DNA of 64,000 nt, taken from NCBI GenBank assembly GCA_024760905.1, contig CM045734.1:39026064-39090063 (forward strand), read 5' to 3'. The notes beneath the pieces are model-generated. The model worked only from the letters and a program-made list of their open reading frames with translations. It did no database searches and was not told the DNA's origin. Below, piece after piece: positions 1 to 11,809 of the stretch (its first letter is position 1; every line of letters begins with the position of its first letter). Source of the DNA: Plotosus lineatus (Eukaryota; Chordata; Actinopteri; Siluriformes; Plotosidae). The translations under genes and the position numbers were made by a program.

Positions 1-233
1 TTAAAAACAAAACAAGAAAGAAATATAGTTCAATTTACAATAAAGAAAAACTTCATTAATATTGTTTTTTAATCTGCAACGGAACAAGATTTAAAGTGCA
101 TCAATGACCAATAAATAAAAAATACACCCTTATTTAAACTCATTCAACTTATTTATATCTTAATATCTCCGTCTCTCTCCACCTTTCTCTTCGTTCCTGT
201 TAGAAATGTTTCCATGTTGTTTCTTAAGGGGTT

Positions 234-449
234 GTTTACTGCACTTCATGTCGTTTGCTCATGCGAAAAACCTCTACACCATAGCGCGACAATGAGCGTG
301 CTACTGCCAACTACTGGACTGGGGGAACAATTGCCCTTAATTCTCATACACTATTCCAGAAAAGTATGTTTCCCAGGGTCATAGGTGCTCCCCCTCACAT
401 CTTACCGTGTCCCCCAAGGGGGAGCACACCCCACTATTTGGGAAGCACT
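234..449. mobile_element. hAT-type MITE fragment
   Basis: This stretch matches the complete 290-base MITE at 46,294-46,583. Shared blocks include TTTACTGCACTTCAT, the CAGGGTCATA block and the terminal CCCCACTATTTG followed by GGAAGCACT. The left terminal repeat is missing, so the copy is truncated or eroded. Its right end abuts a Tc1 remnant. Confidence 0.6.
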
Positions 450-1837
450 TCTTTAAAGAAACTGAAAAAAGTGAATATTAACCTGTTCAAAAAACTAGCA
501 GTGTCTGCATTCTTCTTTACAAACTCCAATATTCACTGTATAAACTGAAAAAATGGTTGAAGATTTCGCTTTCCTTTGAGTCACTGAACTAAAATTTAGT
601 TGTATAACCACTGTTTGCGAACTGCTGTACATCTGTGTTGCATGAAGTCAACCAACTTCTGGCACATGTGAGCAGATCTTCCAACTCAGGCTGATTGGAC
701 TACATTCTACAGTACTTCTGTATTTCATGTTTTTTCTTCAGAAACTGCATTTTATTGGGCCGCCACTCCATAAAGTCAATCTTGTTGGGCTGGAACCAAG
801 AGGTTGCCTGTTTACTGGTGTGTTTGGGGTTGCTGTCTTGTTGGAACACCCATTTCAAGGGCATGAGGTAGCATGACCTCTTCAAGTATTTCTGATGTAT
901 TCAAACTGATCCATGATCCCTGGTATGCAATAAATCGGCCCAACACCATAGTATGAGAACCATCCCCATGTCCTGATGCTTGCGCCGCCATGTTTCACTG
1001 TCTTCACGGTGTACTGTGGTTTGAATTCAGTGTTTGGGGGTCATCCTGGGGGCCACTAGAGCCAAAAAAAGAACATTCATACTTTCATCAGTCCACCAAA
1101 TGTTGCGTCATTTTTCTTTAGGCCAGTCAATATGCTCTTTGGCAAATTGTAACCTCTTCAGCACATGTCTTTTTTCCAACAGTGGGACTTTGGGAGCTTC
1201 TTGCTGAGAGCGTGGCTTCACGTAGGTGTCTTCGAATAGTAACAGGACTCACAGGTAAGTTTAGATCGTCTTTCAACTTCCTGAAGCTGATTGTTTGCCG
1301 AGTCTTTGCCATTTTCGCTATTCTTCGATCCATTCGATTGGTAGTTTTTCAGTTTGTTCCAAGTCTTTCAGGGTTTGGTTGCCATTTTAAAACATTTGGA
1401 ATCATTTAAGCTGAGTAGCCTATGCCGTTCTTTATGTGTTTCCCTCTTCGGTCAACTTTTTAATCAAGGTACGCTGTTCCCCTGAATAATGTCTGGAACG
1501 ACCCATTTTCCTCAGAATTTCAGAGAGAAATACTCTATAACCAGCATGTACAACATTTGCTGCCTTCCTTCCTTAAATAACGACAATAATTGGCCCCTGT
1601 TTTTTAAAGAATGAATGATGTCACTAATTGAACTTCACACTGCTATTATTTTGAACACGCCCCTTTCAATTAGTGATTCAATTACACAGAATCAGCAGCA
1701 CACATGTCATCACTGTTGGGTCTGTTGGATTCTATTACTCTCGAAAAATTATTCGCCATGGAGAAATATTATTTCTAATAAAAACCGTGATTTATTCGGT
1801 TAGTGGTGTCTGACTATTATTATGTTGAACACAACTG
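450..1837 (-). mobile_element. Tc1-like transposon remnant
   Basis: The right end carries the terminal motif CAGTTGTGTTCAA (read on the minus strand) and is followed by TA at 1,838-1,839, the expected target duplication. The same terminal family occurs at 14,540-14,904. The left end is eroded: it starts inside the sub-terminal region (ACTAGCAGTGTCTG near 500) rather than at the true tip. The interior holds a decayed Tc1 transposase in minus orientation. The element is inactive. Confidence 0.75.
700..1333 (-). pseudogene. Tc1 transposase pseudogene
   Basis: Broken minus-strand frames resemble a Tc1/mariner transposase. The N-terminal piece, MAKTRQTISFRKLKDDLNLP, is helix-turn-helix-like. Near 1,100 is a WWTDES segment, the usual place of the first catalytic Asp. 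Near 840 is WVFQQDSNPKHTS, which holds the second Asp. The third-acidic-residue region has decayed. Several stops and frameshifts interrupt it. Confidence 0.75.
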
Positions 1838-1928
1838 TATATCAGTGGTGTGCATTTAGGGTGGCGGAGCCTGTTAATATTTGTTAGCTGGTATGTAGTA
1901 CAAACCCTTTTAACGTTTGAATCCAATA

Positions 1929-2711
1929 CAGTGATACCTCAGCTCACGAACATAATTGGTTCCCAGAAAGTGTGTGTAAGGCGAAAAGTTCGTCTTCCGA
2001 ACATTTATTTCCCATAAGAAACCATTAAAATGAGAATAATCCGTTCCCAGGTCCCCATAAAACATAATTTTCTACTAAATAAGCCTTAAAACTACACAAA
2101 AATATACCTTATTTTATGTATAATAAATGTGCTATTGTATTGTAATTAAAGAAATAAACTGTACTGTATAATAAAGTCGTTTTATTTACCTTTGTGATGG
2201 TAGTTGATGGCTTGATGGAATGGAGTGGGAGGAGGAGGGAGGGAGGGACTTACTGTTTGGAAGGAGAGTTTGGAAACGCCTACTGTTTGGAAACACCCTT
2301 AGCCACACACGCACCCTTAATAGCTTCCTTGTTCTTAAGGATGGTGGTAGACTTAGCGTACTGGTACTGGGACGCTGAGTCACACAAACGCACACCTCGT
2401 TCGTGTTTTTCAATGATCTCCGCCTGTGGTGGGGTCTTTTTCGGTCCCATAATAGCAAAAGTACACTCAATATGGTCCAAAATGTCTATCAAACACAAAC
2501 CACTTCCGCACTCAAAGAAAGGGGGTGACGAACTGTGACGCCGTGAGCGTGCGTCAGCTTCTCGTGGCCGCCACCGTGGCGCTGTTCGACCGCGTGGTTT
2601 GAGTCGTCCGCCGAAAACTAGTTCGTCAGCAGAGACTATATGCTCGCAAATTTAATGTTCTTGAGGCGAAAAGTTCGTGAGTTTAAGTGTTCGTCAGCGG
2701 AGGTTTTACTG
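1929..2711 (-). mobile_element. Tigger/pogo-like transposon, family Y, copy 1
   Basis: The terminal inverted repeats are CAGTGATACCTCAGCTCACG on the left and, read inward from the right, CAGTAAAACCTCCGCTGACG. TA flanks both sides (1,927-1,928 and 2,712-2,713). At 783 bases it is a non-autonomous, internally deleted derivative that keeps only the start of the transposase. A nearly identical copy lies at 41,319-42,108. Confidence 0.85.
2280..2450 (-). pseudogene. Tigger transposase N-terminal fragment (family Y copy 1)
   Basis: The frame begins MGPKKTPPQAEIIEKHERG and continues with a KSTTILKNKEAIKGA segment. This is the CENP-B/pogo type helix-turn-helix that binds the terminal repeats. The catalytic DDE region is absent. 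Copy 2 has two more residues (KSTIAPILKNKE), matching the usual family spacing, so copy 1 lost six bases here. Confidence 0.7.
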
Positions 2712-3636
2712 TATTAAATTTTTGTTTCAGTGAAGAATAGCAGAATTTCCATATGTTCTGGTAAAAAAACTGACTTGAAAAGAGTCAACCTCACCACACC
2801 TCACTGATATATACAGTATAAGCATATTGGTGAAAAGACAGGCGATGGAGTACTTTATGAGGAAATTGTTTTAATCCTCTGCACACAACTTTGTATCAAC
2901 TATTGTTTTTTGTCAAAATGCTTTATAAATAAAGGTGGGTTGGATTGGAAGTGAGTGGCAGAGAAGTGTTTGAGGATGGTACAGCATTTATATGAGGTCG
3001 CTGTGACACTGTGCACTGGGTGTGTGGAAGGAATATGGACTAGTTCAGGGTAAAGAGGGAATTAAATTGAGGATTGGCTCGGAGCTCTTTCTTGTGTGCA
3101 GTTTTTTGAAATTATAGGTACATGAAAAATAAATATTTGTAGCAACTAAAAAAAATGTATACATTCATAAAATTTAAACATAATCTTTAAACCAGTATAA
3201 ACAATATAATACGGGCGCAGGCTCCACTTGAGCATTTCCTACCAGTGTGTTTCACTTTGTTTTTTCAGCTTAAAACATGTCACTATCATTCAGAAAAACT
3301 GAGGAGATATTTAGTTGTAGTATTTCTGCTCTTGGTCATTCAGAAAAATATTATGATTAACAGTGATTAATAGCTCACACTTGAGTTAATACACATTGAT
3401 TACAGCACGTGATGCTAATTATTTAGCAGCATCAATTTGCACTCACTGAACATAATTATACAATACAATAAAATACTACTTGCAGTTAATTATGTGAATC
3501 CGTGATTAAAGATTTTTTTTTTTTCCCCTGAACACTGTTCATTTCACAAAAAAAAATATTAATAATGTAAACGTGACATAATTACACTTTTAACTTCTCT
3601 GTAGTCTCAAAGTAAACAAACAAAATTAGTCATTAA
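2712..3636. other. AT-rich intronic sequence, nothing recognised
   Basis: There are no long frames, terminal repeats or SINE heads. The stretch is AT-rich with short A and T runs. Confidence 0.6.
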
Positions 3637-3900
3637 TTCATTCTCTGACCTGCTTAATCGTAATTAGAGTTGCAGGGAAGTTGATGCCCATCGCAGGGCA
3701 GAACGACACGGATAGCTATGCAGCCTACTCTTGATGAAAATCAGCAATGGTTCTTTTACAGTGTCTCACCAGAGTGACTGCCCTTTGACAACCCAATTAG
3801 CTGAACTCGGGGGAGAGCAGTGACAACCGTTGATAATGGGGCTTGAACCCATGACCTTAGGTTCAGTGATCCAGCACATTACCTCCGGGCTACCACTGGC
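3637..3900 (-). mobile_element. tRNA-derived SINE, family A, tail type 2
   Basis: On the minus strand a tRNA-like head with a B-box-like GGTTCAAGCCCC segment is followed by the family A body (AACCATTGCTGATTTTCATC near 3,740) and a tail ending in CGATTAAGCAGGTCAGAGAA. The tail resembles the 3' end of another LINE (ACCCTAATTAGG block). The copy is diverged. Confidence 0.7.
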
Positions 3901-4142
3901 ACAAATCCAAGAGGTTAAAAAAAAAAAGATCAAAATACATGTATATAGTTAAAAATACATAGATATACACAGTCAAGTTATATTTTAACTACGATACTAC
4001 TTACGCATTCAATTGCTGAACAATTTAATCCAGAAGCCTATCACAGCCAACACTGACCAAACCGATATTACATGCTGAACAGCTTGCCAGACTACCATAT
4101 GTCAAACACACTCGAACATTCACACTCTTGCTCATGCAAAGG

Positions 4143-4735
4143 ATCTTCTTTTCCTTTCGGCTGTTCCCTTCAGGGGTCGCCACAGCAAACCATCCGCCTC
4201 CATCTCACCCTGTCCTCTGCATCTTCTTCACTTACTCCAATGACCTTCATGACTTCCTTCACCACATCCATAAATCTCCTCTTTGGTCTTCCTCTCGGCC
4301 TTCTGCCTGGTAGTTCCAACCTCAGCATCCTACGACCAATATACTCACTATCCCTCCTCTGTACATGTCCAAACCATCTCAATCTAGCCTCTCTGACTTT
4401 GTCTCCAAAACATCTTACATGTGCTGTCCCGCTGATGTACTCATTTCTGATCCTATCCGTCCTCGTTTCTCCCAAAGAGAACCTCAACATTTTCATCTCT
4501 GCTACCTCCAGCTCTGCCTCCTGTCTTTTCCTCGGCGCCACTGTTTCTAAACCATACAACATCGCTGGCCTCAACACCGTCTTGTACACTTTTCCTTTCA
4601 TTCTTGCTGACACTCTCCTATCACACATCACACCGGACACTTTTCTCCAACCATTCCAGCCTGCCTGCACACGCTTCTTCACCTCTTTTCCACACTCTCC
4701 ATTGCTCTGGATTGTTGAGCCGAAGTACTTAAATA
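4143..4735 (-). mobile_element. RTE-like LINE, 5'-truncated copy
   Basis: On the minus strand this matches the last 590 bases of the full-length LINE at 42,432-45,588. It starts around the AAGTACTTAGG position and ends with GGCGACCCCTGAAGGGAACA and a GAAAAGAAGA tail. The frame over 4,170-4,682 preserves the conserved C-terminal block (WFGHVQRRDSEYIGRRMLRL). Confidence 0.9.
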
Positions 4736-4754
4736 CTGAAAACCCAAATTAGCC

Positions 4755-4860
4755 TAACGTGCACGTCTTTGGACTGCGGGAAGAAACCCACTCAAGCATA
4801 GGGAGAACAAACTCCACAGAGAAATTCCCAAGCCTGGGACTCACCAGCATACTAGCAGAA
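4755..4860. repeat. fragment of a dispersed fish repeat
   Basis: The segment CACGTCTTTGGACTGCGGGA and the following AGGGAGAACAAACTCCACAG resemble a widely dispersed vertebrate repeat module. I cannot assign it to an element class. Confidence 0.4.
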
Positions 4861-5060
4861 TATATACTTATAGACGCGCTTATAGTTCGGACACAAACAG
4901 CTAATTCATCCATTTCGTAAGCCACTTAATTCTGATAAGGTTTATGGTGAGGCTAGTGCATGGAAACGCCACACAGAAACACTCAAGTCAGGGACTCAAA
5001 CCCAGGACCTCCTTGCTCCGAGACAGTGCGAGCCACTACACCACCGTGTAGCTGTTCCGT

Positions 5061-5330
5061 TTTTTTCCTCAGGGGTCGCCACAGCAAATCCTCGCATGTT
5101 AGATTTGGCATACGTTTTTACGTCAGATGTTCTTCCTGACACAACCCTTTAGCAAGGGACAGAAACACACTGACGGCTTTGCCGTCTTCTCTTTATGGAA
5201 GACAGCAATGGTTCTTATGGTTCTTTTCTAAGAATCGCTCACCAGAGACAGTGAGAGACATGGCCGGCCTTTGATAACCCAGTTAGCTGCACTCGGGGGG
5301 ACAGTGACAACCTTGTGGAGCGTGTGTAGC
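5061..5330 (-). mobile_element. SINE family A, tail type 1
   Basis: Reading on the minus strand, the body (GGGTTATCAAAGGCCGGCCA) leads into the block GGAAGAACATCTGACGTAAA and then GCTGTGGCGACCCCTGAGG, the LINE-matching tail described under findings. The tRNA-like head at the right side is degraded. Confidence 0.75.
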
Positions 5331-5793
5331 ACAAAGTGCTAATCATTTATTTCTTTTTGTAATAATCATAAAATCTAAAACCACAGAAATTTTTGTTTTG
5401 TACAGAGATGAATGTTAAGTGTTCTGATCATGTGGAGGCTACCATGAATCACCAGACCAAAATTAATGGTGAACTATAACAGCTATTTGTTTAACAGTGT
5501 TTAATTACTTCCATCTGTACCAACTTTAGCAGTTTCCTAAATGCTTGACCTGTACTATTTCCTCACATAACATGTGACGGTCATTCTTTTTTTTTTTTTT
5601 TTTTTTTAAATAATCAGTTATAGCGTATGTAGCAAAACAAATCTGTTTTGCACACTGCAAAAACATAGCAATGGCACTAGAAATATTCATATTTCTGCAT
5701 AAACATGACCTAAAACATCATTGAAGTTTCACCTCAGTTCAAAAAAGTGGAAAAGAGAAACCTATTTAAACAAATGAGACAAAAACATTAATA

Positions 5794-6509
5794 CAGGGAT
5801 CCCACACTTTCCATGGATAATGGGGACTGGGATCCCCCGCGAAGTAGGATCGACCCCCCCTGACTGACGTATATACGTAGATGTATGTGTATATAATATC
5901 AATACATACATGTATACAACGGTATAAATGCTTATAATAACAATTAAACATTCAAAAAGAATGCATAAAATGTAAATAAAATATAAACACACACACACAT
6001 ACAGACACGCGCGCACACTCAGATGCGCACCTTACGTAAGTAGTTTTGTTGGGTTGTTTTTTTTTTGTTTTTTTTTTGTATAATTGGCCTTGTTTTGCGG
6101 ATGAATATTTTTGAAAAACCCATGATGCACTGAAGCTGCATAAACTGAAGCACGAAGTAGCGAGCGATCCCTGTTCATCAGTTCATTTTCTGTAACCGCT
6201 TCATCCTAATTAGGGTCGCGGGGAGGCTGGTGCCCATCCCAGCCAACTCAGGACGAGAGCAGAGTACACCCTGGACAGCTCGCCAGGCCATCGCAGGGCG
6301 GAAACACGCTGACGGCTTTGCAGCCTACTCTTGTCGAAAGTCAGCAATGGTTCTTTTACATGCCTCACACCATAGACAGTGAGAGACATGGCCGGCCTTT
6401 GATAACCCAGTGACAAACCTTGTGGAGAGTGGGACTCGAACCCCCAACCTTTGGATTAGCGATCCAGCGCCTTATACCACTAGATCACCACTGCCGCGAG
6501 CGATCCCTG
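5794..6509. mobile_element. TA-flanked MITE, family X, copy 1
   Basis: The left terminus is CAGGGATCCCACACTTTCC and the right terminus, read inward, is CAGGGATCGCTCGCTACTTCG. TA flanks both sides. The terminal design and TA target fit a mariner/Tigger-type MITE. No coding sequence remains. A SINE (6,175-6,495) has inserted inside the right terminal repeat. Confidence 0.85.
6175..6495 (-). mobile_element. SINE family A, tail type 2, with intact target duplication
   Basis: The flanking direct repeat GCGAGCGATCCCTGT (6,160-6,174 and 6,496-6,510) marks the insertion. On the minus strand the head has TGGTGATCTAGTGGTATAAG and the B-box GGTTCGAGTCCC. The body is shared with family A. The tail ends AATTAGGATGAAGCGGTTAC. 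Confidence 0.9.
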
Positions 6510-6854
6510 TATTGGTCATATATTTCCTGAGGAAAATGGCTTCTTTATAACTGAACAAAGGAGTTTTCTCAGAACCTCACGAAAGGGCTGGTGATAGTCA
6601 TCAGACTGGACGAAGACCTTACCCTAACCTTAACCTTCTTACCTTATCCAAAGGTCACTCAATGAACAAGGAATTTAATCGTGCATGACATCACAAAGAC
6701 AGCAAAGGTTACTTGCTTACCTGAGTTTTCTTTCTCTAACATGAGGACTTGTGTGAAATAATCCTGGTAATGTTTTAGGTCATATTTATGCGGACACCTA
6801 GAAAATTCTTTAGGATGCACAAACCTCTGTATAGAATAAAAAGGAAGTTAAACA

Positions 6855-7140
6855 AAGCTTCTTCGGCTTTTCACGCCAAATGCCTCATCAATCCGGAGTC
6901 GATCCCATTTCCTTAACTTTAAGTAACTAGGAGTGAGTTCAACTCCTCCTGGATAACACACTAGTCCATCACATGTTATCTTTCCAGTATTTTTACTGGT
7001 ACCCATTGGGAGAACAGAGGTACTCTTGAAGTTAATGATTTGCCCAGGGCAGGGGTTTAACAGGGATTTGAACCCAAAAATCTCCATCATGAGCCCGGCA
7101 ACCCGAACCACGACACCACCAGCCCCAGAGTAAAAAGGAC
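6855..7140 (-). mobile_element. SINE family B, diverged copy
   Basis: On the minus strand this follows the family B copies at 8,690-9,349 and 32,007-32,311: a head GGGGCTGGTGGTGTCGTGG, a middle block GGGTACCAGTAAAAATACTG, and GGAGTTGAACTCACTCC. It has many substitutions. Confidence 0.7.
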
Positions 7141-7514
7141 CCATACAACCACTATGAAATCATGCAGTGATTTCATTGATGCTAGTCCTGCAGAAAATTG
7201 AGCTGAGCACCTGTTGTGACCACATTACACTCCACAACGTGTTTACTTCTAAACATTTGTGCTAATGATTTCTTTGACACTCTTTCACTCGTGTAATCAT
7301 CTCAGGATCTGCAGCACCCTGAAATAGCAGCATGCATCCTCTGCTGGCTAGTCGCGATTTATTTTGGAGCGAGTGTGTATGTGCGTACGTGTGTCGACGC
7401 AGTGCGGGCGTCCGTGGGTGTGTGATTAAGCGGAGGAGTCTAGTCGACGAGCGACTATGTTCATGCAGTAGAGAGAAGTCAGACCTGACTCCAAGATGTG
7501 TGCTGTATGAACAT

Positions 7515-7708
7515 GCATTTACATTTACAGTATTTGACAGATGCTGTTATCCAGAGCGACATACAATTATCATTGTTATACAGCTGAGCCATTGTGGGTT
7601 AAGGGCCTTGCTCAAGTTCCCGACAGTGGTGACAGTGAGGGTTGAACCGCTGACCTGTACCACTGAACAGTAGCTGTTGGTCTTAAACCACGAAGCCACC
7701 ACTGCCCG
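7515..7708 (-). mobile_element. tRNA-like SINE with conserved fish 3' module
   Basis: The left end carries CATTTACATTTACAGTATTT followed by a GCTGTTATCCAGAGCGACAT module found in many fish SINEs. The right end is a tRNA-like head (GGCAGTGGTGGCTTCGTGG on the minus strand). A second copy in plus orientation is at 51,446-51,639. Confidence 0.7.
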
Positions 7709-8052
7709 AATCTGCAGTTCACACAAACACAATCGTGCGTCCTTTAAAAAAAATGTGAGATCACTTCACCTCATGCTCAATTCATTTTCTTTGCAAACCT
7801 CAGTTACTTAGACAGATTCTCACCAAATGGAAAGCTTTCAGCTGGCTGTATGTGATATGGACTGGCATCAGGATAAGTTCAACCACACAGACATTTAGAG
7901 CTGGTGCTTTGCTAGCATTGTTCGGTCTGTTTTGACCAAGATCGAAGCAAGTCTTATAAAATCCAAATATCTGCAGTGATTCTTGAGAATTTTTTTGAAT
8001 GTTCACAGGTAGACTATTCAACAGGTATACTTCTGTCTAGGGTTCGTCAATG

Positions 8053-8416
8053 TCTGTCTGTCTTCCTTTCGGCTTTTTCCCTTTTTTTTTTTTTTACTCG
8101 GAGTCGCCACAGCGAATCATCTGATTCGCACGTTTTGATTTTGGCTGAGGTTTTTACGTCGGATGCCCTTCCTGTCACAACCCTTTTTTAGCAAGGGACA
8201 GAAACACGCTGACGACTTTGCAGCTACTCTTTACGAAAGTCAGCAATGGTTCTTTTACATGCCTCTCACCATAGACAGTGACAGACATGGCCCGCCTTTG
8301 ATAACCCAGTTAGCTGCACTGGGGGGGGGGGACAGTGGCAACCTTGTGGAGAGTGGGACTCGAACCCCCAACCTTTGGATCAGCGATCCAGCACCCTATA
8401 CCACTACACCACCACT
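8053..8416 (-). mobile_element. SINE family A, tail type 1, with target duplication
   Basis: GTTCGTCAATG flanks both sides (8,042-8,052 and 8,417-8,427). On the minus strand the head contains GTGGTATAGGGTGCTGGATC and the B-box GGTTCGAGTCCC. The tail runs through GGAAGGGCATCCGACGTAAA and ends CCGAAAGGAAGACAGACAGA. The short interspersed length and the duplication show a complete insertion. Confidence 0.92.
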
Positions 8417-8689
8417 GTTCGTCAATGAGCCTGTGTATTTGGCACAGGAAATACTCTGCAGAGGCACAAATTTCTAAACAAGAAGCCAAATAGAATTCTT
8501 TAAGTGTCTGTGCAGGGCTCACCGATGCTAAAAGCTGCTCTGACTCATCACTCATTATGTCATTACACTGCTTGTCATTTTATAAAAGATACACAGTCCC
8601 AGAATAATAAAAGACAAATGAGGCTGATTGGATTCAAGCATATTCCGCCTCTGATGCCTTACTCAGAAAACAGACTAATACACTGTAGA

Positions 8690-9349
8690 GGTAAAGTAAA
8701 GTCTGTCTGTCTTCCTTTCGGCTTTTTCCCTTTTTTACTCGGGAGTCGCCACAGCGAATCATCTGATTCGCACGTTTGATTTGGCAGAGGTTTTTACGTC
8801 GGATGCCCTTCCTGTCACAACCCTTTTTAGCAAGGGACAGAAACACGCTGACGACTTTGCAGCTACTCTTTACGAAAGTCAGCAATGGCTCTTTTACATG
8901 AACCTCTCACCATAGACAGTGAGAGACATGGCCCGCCTTTGATAACCCAGTTAGCTGCACTGGGGGGGGGATGACGACAGTGACAACCCTGTGGAGAGTG
9001 GGACTCGAACCCCCAACCTTTGGATCAGTGATCCAGCACCCTATACCACTAGACCACCACTTCCCCCAGAGGTAAAGTAAAGTCTGTTGGGTTTTTACAC
9101 CCGAGCCTCATGGCCATAGCGTCCCATAGCATGGAGCGACTAGGAGTTCAACTCCCCGACACTAGTCCATCGCAGGTTACCTTCCCAGTATATTTTACTG
9201 GTACCCATTTATACTGCTGGGTGAACAGAGGCACACTTGTGGTTGAGACCTTGCCCAGGGGTCTTAGCACAGTGAGGGTCTCAGTGGGATTCGAACTCAC
9301 AACCTCCTGATCATGAGTGCAGCACCCTAACCCCTATGCCACCAGCCCC
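8690..9349 (-). mobile_element. SINE family B interrupted by SINE family A
   Basis: The family B parts are 8,690-8,706 and 9,068-9,349. On the minus strand the head is GGGGCTGGTGGCATAGGGG with B-box GAGTTCGAATCCC. The body includes CACCCAGCAGTATAAATGGG and the tail ends GACTTTACTTTACCTCT. ACTGTAGA flanks it (8,682-8,689 and 9,350-9,357). Confidence 0.85.
8707..9067 (-). mobile_element. SINE family A, tail type 1, nested in SINE B
   Basis: A perfect 20-base direct repeat flanks it (8,687-8,706 and 9,068-9,087), so the family A element inserted near the 3' end of a resident family B SINE. The head, body and tail are as in the 8,053-8,416 copy and very similar to it. Confidence 0.92.
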
Positions 9350-9357
9350 ACTGTAGA

Positions 9358-10796
9358 ACCTGCAACTTTTACCCCAAACAATGCTGCTTGTACATCTCTG
9401 ACCATTCTCTGAGAAACTCCTCATATGCAGTCTTCATGAGTTTTTGGCAGTTGTCTGTTCTATGTGCACAATCCCATGGCCTTTCTCAGGATTTGTCTAG
9501 AGATCGATAAAAGTTCATTTGTGCCAAATCCTAAGCTTCCTCATTAGTGCAACGTGAAGAAATACTTTACATAATGTATGGAATCACTTCAGTTATTCAA
9601 CAATCAATCAATCAATCTGGGTGCCGTGCCAGAATTCTGGCGTAGGCGGCAGCCATAACAGCTTGTCATGACTGTAGACGAAGAGCAAAAAAATCCACAG
9701 TAGAGGCCCAAAGTTCTTTCTGCAGGGTGTTTTTATTGCGACACCATCTCTAGCTAGCTGGCCGTTGACTCGGAAGAGTTCATCCGCCCTTTGATAGGTC
9801 TTGTTTTTATTCCTACTACGTTGCTAGCCACCCTCCTCGCCAAATTTGGAACCTGGTGGGGGGAGCCGGTTTAGTCGCCGACCACTCGCCCATGCAACAG
9901 GTTGTACAAGTTTACATGTTACCGGTAGCAGGGCAAAAGCTGCAATATTCAACAAGAGCATGGTAATTATTTGTAAACGACACCAAACCTAGTAAAAGTT
10001 AAGTTCTGTTTACATATTCGTGTATTCATAACTCATATCATGTTCATGATGTCAGCGAGTGCTCATAAGCTTTGATACATAACTTGTAAGCTAAGCTAGT
10101 ATCGGGTAAAAGTAACAAACCTGTCTGGATTAATTTACAGACACTCCACCCACTTTTTTTTACGTGTCAGTGTCACCTAAACCAAGACGCCCTGCAGAAA
10201 TCCACATGCACCAATATGGGAAGATTCTGCAGAAAGGTTTGCATGGAACCATGCAACAGGCTGCTGTTCACACCAAGGCCATGAATCTAAACCAAATGAA
10301 TCCAGAACGCTTACAGAAGACATTGTCATAAAGCAGTTTTGCTCTACTGGCATCCAGGTCTCCATGGATGAATGAAAATCTTCAGCTTAAAAAGTCAGGA
10401 ACAAGTTCAACACTGAATCTGGAGCACATTTTACTATTTAAGTGCTCGACACACCCAGTAAAACTCATAAAGCACTGATAAATGTAATGATTCTGTCAGA
10501 GCAGGAAAAATACTCAAGTAAATGAGGAACTTCATGATCAGGATTGAAATATATGATAGTGCACTAAAATATATCATTAAAAAAAAACATTATATATTCA
10601 AGATCTCTCTCTCTCTCTCTCTCTCTCCACATTCAGGAAAAGTTAAATGCCTGGCTGCTTCAAGCAACAAAAACCAGGATAAGCTCTGGCTAATAAGCCA
10701 TCAGGTTTAAGGATTGTATCCTTAAAAAAAAAAAAAAAGCTAGATGAGACTAATTAAAAAAAAAATCTTTCATTATTTGATCCACAATGGAAGTAT
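9358..10796. other. intronic sequence, one unassigned repeat-like block
   Basis: The block 9,600-9,930 starts after a short (CAAT)n run and contains GTGCCGTGCCAGAATTCTGG. Its GC content is higher than its flanks, and it looks like a decayed repeat, but I cannot name it. A (CT)n run lies at 10,602-10,627. Nothing else is recognised. Confidence 0.4.
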
Positions 10797-11206
<410 letters not shown>

Positions 11207-11380
11207 CATTGTTCTTTAGTGATCATTTACTTAACAAGAAAGCAACATGCAATATTCTGTTGCTTTTCCAGAATCAGAAATCTAGTGGTGTGAACAATTA
11301 TGGAAATTAGCTTTGCTCTGGTTTAGTTTCCTTTTGCAAGTGAAAATAAAGTTGTTGGAAAAACAAAGCCATGACAAGAA

Positions 11381-11419
<39 letters not shown>
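11381..11419. repeat. (ATA)n microsatellite
   Basis: A clean trinucleotide run of about 13 units lies directly before a SINE head. Confidence 0.95.
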
Positions 11420-11420
<1 letters not shown>

Positions 11421-11740
11421 TCAGTGGTGGTCCAGTGGTGGATGTACTGATACCAGTGTGGGGTTCAAGCAGCACTATCAATGGGTTTTCGCTGCCTTTC
11501 CCCCAGTGCACCTAACTGGGTTATTAAAGGCCGGCCATGTCCGGCCATGTCATGTCTTCTCACTGTCTGTGATGAGCAGCTGGGAAAGAACCATTGCTGA
11601 CTCTCATCAATAGTAGTGGACCGCTATGCAGTGTTCGTGCCCTGTGATCACCTGGGTGAACTCTGCCCTCGCCTGATGGGTGCCAGCCTTACCCATGAAC
11701 CTAATTAGGGTAAGCAGTTCAGAAAATGAATGAATGAATG
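11421..11740 (+). mobile_element. SINE family A, tail type 2
   Basis: The head AGTGGTGGTCCAGTGGTGG is followed by the GGCCGGCCATGTC body block, GAACCATTGCTGACTCTCAT, and the tail ACCTAATTAGGGTAAGCAGT ending in (GAAT)n. It lies about 70 bases from the rasgrf2 exon 1 donor. Confidence 0.8.
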
Positions 11741-11809
11741 GATGAATGAATGAGAGAATTATTAAAAAAAAAAAAAAACCCACACACTCTTGTACCCTGA
11801 GCCTCTCAC

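Noticed and set aside
8340..8416. Possible tRNA genes with good A and B boxes
   Set aside because: The same tRNA-like heads recur with SINE bodies, LINE-type tails and target duplications. No cloverleaf with a complete acceptor stem is evident.
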